Assembly: GCA_013397845.1 (NCBI GenBank)
Contig: VZTG01006282.1
Coordinates: 62,245 to 126,244 of the forward strand
Direction: 5' to 3'
DNA from: Melanocharis versteri
Taxonomy: Eukaryota > Chordata > Aves > Passeriformes > Melanocharitidae
Length of the DNA stretch: 64,000 nucleotides
Each line of letters starts with the position of its first letter. Within the stretch, counting starts at the first letter, position 1. The translations under genes were made by a program, and so were the position numbers. Of the stretch, positions 57,601-63,600 are shown in pieces. The notes below the pieces were generated by a model. That model was given only the letters and a program-made list of their open reading frames with translations, was not told the DNA's origin and made no database searches.

Positions 57601-60600
57601 CGTGGAACACAGTACGCTACATGATTGGAGAAGTACAGTATGGAGGCCGAGTCACAGATGACTATGATAAGCGTCTTCTTAATTGCTTTGCAAGGGTAGG
57701 AGACCTTGGAAATACAGTTATTTGTCATTGCTATTGGCAGCTGCAATACAGAAATCAGAAGCCTTCTTTCTGCTGAATATGCACTTCACCAGTTTATAAG
57801 ACTTTTCAAAGTAAAATGAATTTTTCAAAACGTCATTCTTTGGCAGTGAGGTTCTTCCCCTTGGTTCCTCTTTGGTGAGGACCAAAAGCTTAAAAAGACT
57901 TAGCTGGAAGTCAGACTTAACAGACATAATTCTTAATGATTTACTGTTGTATTAAAGTAAAATTAGATGCAGTAGCTGAAACAAGAACCCTAATCCTCCA
58001 AGAGTAAAAATGAGATTAAAAAGCCCTCTAAGTAGCAAAATAATTGTTTGCTTTCTTTTTTCCCCATGGATTTTTCACAGGTATGGTTTAATGAAAGTAT
58101 GTTTGACAGTGCTTTCTGCTTTTACACTGGGTATAAAATTCCAGTTTGCAAAACCCTGGAACAGTACTTTGACTACATCCAGTTACTCCCTGCCATGGAC
58201 AGCCCAGAGGTGTTTGGTCTCCATCCCAATGCTGATATTACGTAAGTAGGTCTCAACATATTGAAAATGGAGAACGTTTCTCTTAGTATTTGGAAGCAAA
58301 TCCCTATCAAATGTTTAAGTAAAGCATATTTTGCATTGGAAACCTAGGATTCACGTGAATTTCACTGTTGAAGTGGAACACTTTCTGTGTATGTACATTT
58401 TATAAATGCAGTACCTTCAGCAACATTGTACATATCCTTTTAAAGCAGTTGGAACTCTTACTGCTTTCTCTTAATGATTTTACCTTTTGTAATTGAAAGC
58501 ATTATGAAACTTTTATATGAACATGTGATAGGTGGTTCTATACAGTTCAACTAGAGAAAGTTTCTAGTATTTGCCTTCTGTTTCAAGCAGTTTATTTTTC
58601 TGTGCACACTTGTTAAATGATTCTCTGGATTGTTGTTTGGTTTACAAGCATGCCTTTGGATGCAACTACAAACTTTTGTTGCAATCAGTCCTACCATTTC
58701 CATTATTTAAAAGAGGCTTTCCAAGTGCACCAAGTACTAGCTCCATTTAAAATCTTATCTTTGACTGAATTCACTCTTTCATTCCAAATAATCTATGTAA
58801 CAGCTTGCCCTTTATTTCCTTCTAATATTATATGCCCTGCGAAAGGATATGAACATCATCATATTTTTTTCACTGAAGTTCATAATAATTCTGCCATGAA
58901 TTATTGCATTTTCATATGCAGTATGTCTGCATTCTACATTCATTGTTTCTTCACGTAGCTATTTTTCTACTTTTAAATAAAACAAATGTTGTTCAAATGC
59001 AGAGCTGCTGTGAAAACCTAACATCTTCTAATACTTTTGGATGAAACAAAAAATTCCCCACAATTTTTCAGTCTCAAAGTTGAGAGGCTGATACCATGTC
59101 AAGGGGCCTGTATTCTAAGCATGCTGTGAGAAGAGAACACAGTTTTATTGTCAACTCTGCCTAGCACATACCGCTGTTAATATATGCTCGTGAAGAAAAG
59201 AATTGAAGAGTAGATTCCGTTTCAAGTCATTCTCTGATACTTACAAGACCTCACTTCCAGAAATGATTAAAGAAGAAAGAAGAGCCAAGACTTTACAGAG
59301 AACTAAACAAAGTCTTGAAGAGAGACATGCTTTAGGCTTGTAGGAGAGCTAATTTATGGGAGGAAACTTGAGACTAACACTGTTGGGGGAGCTTTAGTGA
59401 GTAGGAACAGCTCTGGTTTCTCTTTAGTGCTCAGTTTTTCTTCCACTTGGTATCTCAGCATATTCCTGTTACTTTAGTCCTTTTTTTTTCCCCTGTAGAT
59501 TTTGCTTTGTAAGTATTTCTTTAGAGTTTGGGGAAAATGTTCAACAGCTTCATGCTTTTTTCCATGTCTTATCACGGTCTGTTATAGGCAACTATGCACA
59601 GCTACCATGTCTGAATTTCATCTTTGACGCAAAGACCAAATGGATTAACATCCCATACAATATAAAAAGTTCTATTCAAATTCTACTTATAATATCTTAT
59701 CAAGTCATCTTAAAGTATGCAGAAGGCTAACTGCTAGAATTGAAACCTGAGAGAGCCAAGACCTCTCCATGTTACTATTACCGAGGACAAGAAAAATCTT
59801 ATGTCTCACTAATTTACTGTGGCAGTTTTACAGTTCAGCCAAAAGCTCAATCTGTTGGTTCCAATTGTAAGGCTTCAATGAATTTCAATGCTTTCATTTA
59901 GGATTAACACCTGAAGTCATTGAGAATGATTTTAACTTGCTGTATGAATCATAGGCTCTGCAAAAGCCATATAGTTAACAGGTACCTGAGCAGGAAAGTA
60001 ATATTCTGACAATCTTCTGCCAAAAACCCTTCCCACTTGGTTCCCTACTGAAGCCTTAAACATAGCTGAATTTTTGTTAAGCTATTACAAGCTGGTGAAT
60101 GTAAGGTTTTGAACAGCATGCTGCAATAGATATTGTTGTTTACTACACAAAGCTGAGGCAATGTTTCTGTCACATGCATTTTTTCTTAGTTTTAAGTTCC
60201 AGTACAGAAAATCCCTGATGGCACAGATTCCAGCTATCAAATAATGATAGTATGTTACAACCAAACTCTTGAGAAAATACTCTTAATAATGCTTTTTGGA
60301 GTAAATCAAAATCCATAGAAAATTAATTCTCTTTTTTCTTCTTATGACACAATTCACTTTACAATACTGCTTCAGGGAAAAACAATATAAAAATAGGTAT
60401 TGAGTGTCTTTGTCTTACATACTTTTAGGCAACACAGACACTATAAATGAGATTCATTTATACATTCATGTGTACTTTCTTTATGGTTACTCTAGACTTC
60501 CTTAACAGTAATAGAGAAAAATAGATCCTTGTAAGGTGCAATTTCTCTGATCACAAAGCAGACATCTAAAATACATGAGCTGAATTGGGCAATCTAGACA

Positions 60601-63600
60601 AAAAGCTGTTATGGAGACATCTACACATAAATATCTACATGTGATGATGGTCAACCCATCACGTGCAACTGATTTTCTTCTCAGGAACCTGTACTACCTC
60701 TACAGACCTCTGCCATCTTTTTATTGTTATTGTTTGCACCTATACCTCATTTTATTTGCAATCTAAAGGAAAGTCAGGTTTTCCAAAGCCCATAAAAAAT
60801 TTGTTGCAGAGTGGTTTTTATGTTGAATGTGTTCCAGTGGTCTATGAATGAAATTTCTTCTTGGTATTTTAGTCTCACTTCCACACTGGAAAATTATTTT
60901 TAATTATGTAAAGATTGAGATACATCTTTTTGTCTTTTCTATTTTTATTTACAAAAAAGCCTTGTTTGAACAGTAATTGTTATTTGTACAAGATTCACCT
61001 AATTTCTCCTCTTCAGAAGATTCCTAGCTTGTGTCATTGAAGAAAGGATTATCACTAACCTTTGATTCTGTTCCTCTGATGTTATTCTTCAAAAGCCATT
61101 CTCTGCTTTTCCCCAAAGTTTGCATATTGCCTTCTTTTTAAAATTGTTTCTATTTTTTTTTTTAATATTTAGAAAGACCATTTTTTGAATTCTGTAATTT
61201 ATTATAATTTAATTGATGTAATAATCAGGGAACCTATACCTTCTACATAAAATAATCTGACAGCAGAATTGGAAGAATGGTGCTTACAGTATGAAAAGGA
61301 AGGTTCACATCTCATCACTACTTGTTAAATCAGCAAGACACAAAGTAAAGGTTACAACCAACAGTGTGTCATCCAAATTACCAATGAAGCCATGAGTCCA
61401 AGAGAATTTTTATCTTTTCTGCTCATACGTGGTCTTGAATAAATCTTTCATTCTTTTAATAGGGCCACAAATTGAAAAAAAGCTTGGGAGTTTTGAGTTT
61501 TCATAACCCTAAAGTCAAGGGTTATGAAAAACCTTGAAAGACCTCACCATTCCCACTTTTAGAAGCAGAAACTGTATCCTCTGAGATGCAAACTCCTGGT
61601 AGTATTTCTTCTATTTTTCTGATTTATAGTCTTTATAATTAGATTCACAAAAAAATATTTGTTGCAATACTGTAGTATCTAGCTTCTCTAGTATTATGGT
61701 ACTGTATCCAAAGCATCTTTAGGTATTTTAAGAGTTCACACACTCTATCCTTGGTTTCATATCTTGTATAATTATGAATGACAAAGTAATAGAAGGAGAT
61801 GGGTATCGCATGAAATTTGAAAAGTAAAACTGACATGCCAAACTATGCTTTGAATCAGTATAAATGTATGTCCTACATCACTCATGATGTATGCTCCTTG
61901 TGTAGCTGATTCCATCAGGTAAAAGTGGGCATTGCCAACACTTCAGTACTTCAGGCTTTCTTTCTTATTTCCTCTCATAGCTCTATGCCACTGGATAGCA
62001 CTGCAACAAAAATACTCCTATAATTCTTCTGTTGAAGGACTGATGTGGTCCACTATCTTTCATTATCCAACGCCACACAAATTTAATTCACATTTTTGTA
62101 TTGACTCAGAACATAAATTTACATTACCACTGCCCATGCTTCACTATGGACTAGAAGTTTTTAACCTGCAGTGCTGTAAATCTAGCAACCCTTGTCATTA
62201 ATCCTGAAATATCTGAAAGCAGAATGAATTAACTATTTATTAAAGGGGCAGCTTGCAGAGTTTTACCTCCACCTTTTCCTGCTTCAGCATTACACTTTTA
62301 AGAAGTAATTAAATGAGGCAAATATTCTTCCTTGTTACAAAACTTTTATTGCTTCTTCCCAACAAATAGCTCTTTAGAAGGTCTTGATAAGGAATATGCC
62401 ATTTCCTTCTCTTTCCTCAGAATCCCTAGTATGATAGGATTTTCTGCCACCTCACAATCTCAGCTTGCAGACCTCCTTCTTATCCCTGAATTAGAAACAC
62501 AGCAAGTGTGTAACAGGGAAGAGGGAAGTTCATATTCTTTAGAACTGTGGTACACCAAACCTTCATGATCACTGTATTACAGTTGGTGCAGGGTGCAAAG
62601 GAAAACAGTTTTGTGTGAGTTTTGATTTGACTTGATGACACACTGGTTTTTATGCGTTCTACAAAGTTATCATTAACTATTAAAAAATCCTATGTAACTT
62701 GTAACATATTTCTCATCCTCTCAGATACCAAAAAAATACATCAGCTGATGTTCTGGATACTATTACCAACATTCAGCCGAAAGAAAGTGGCGGAGGATCT
62801 GGAGAAACTCGTGAATCGGTTGTTTATCGTTCAGCTGAAGACATGCTAGAGAAACTTCCTCCAGATTACGTACCTCATGAGGCAAGCTAATCTTAGTCTT
62901 GTCGTATTGTTCTCTCTGTTGAGTTTTCACACTACACATTCCAAAAGAGAAACACCAAATTGTACAAAAGATCATATAAATAGTAACAGACTCAAGTAAG
63001 GAACCAACACTATTATTGCTACCAGCATGAATTGGTATGAAGATTTTTTATCTAAAATCAAGACATCTAACAATTGGTCATGGAGATACATCATGGAGAC
63101 TACGCTTGGACTTCCAAAGCTACTTGTGAAAACAGAAAAAATCAGTCCTGACATTTTATGATAGCATTCTCCTGGGCCTTCTGGGTGAAGTCCTGTTCTA
63201 GCAAAATCATGACTAATTGGGTAGTATCAGACAAAAAATAAAAACTGCAGCAGTTTTAAGGGGATAAATGTTAGTTGAATAATATATAAATCTAATATTT
63301 ACTTTTCTGAACTCATGGAAAGTTAAGATGTTGTATACTACAACAGTGTTTCTACAATTTAGACTTAACTAAATTCCTTCTGCGCTTTTATAATTTAGGT
63401 AAAGGCTCGTTTAGTTAAAATGGGAGCACTTAACTCTATGAATATTTTTCTTCGTCAAGAAATTGACCGCATGCAGAAGGTCATCACAGTTGTCCGCACC
63501 AGTTTGAATGATCTGAAATTAGCCATAGAAGGAACTATTGTTATGAGTGAGGCAAGTAAAGTACATTTACTACATATGGAATACTGTGGTTTAAACTATT

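Noticed and set aside
61498..61530. MicroRNA precursor
   Set aside because: The stem is only 13 bp and the flanks do not extend it; typical precursors have stems of about 30 bp.
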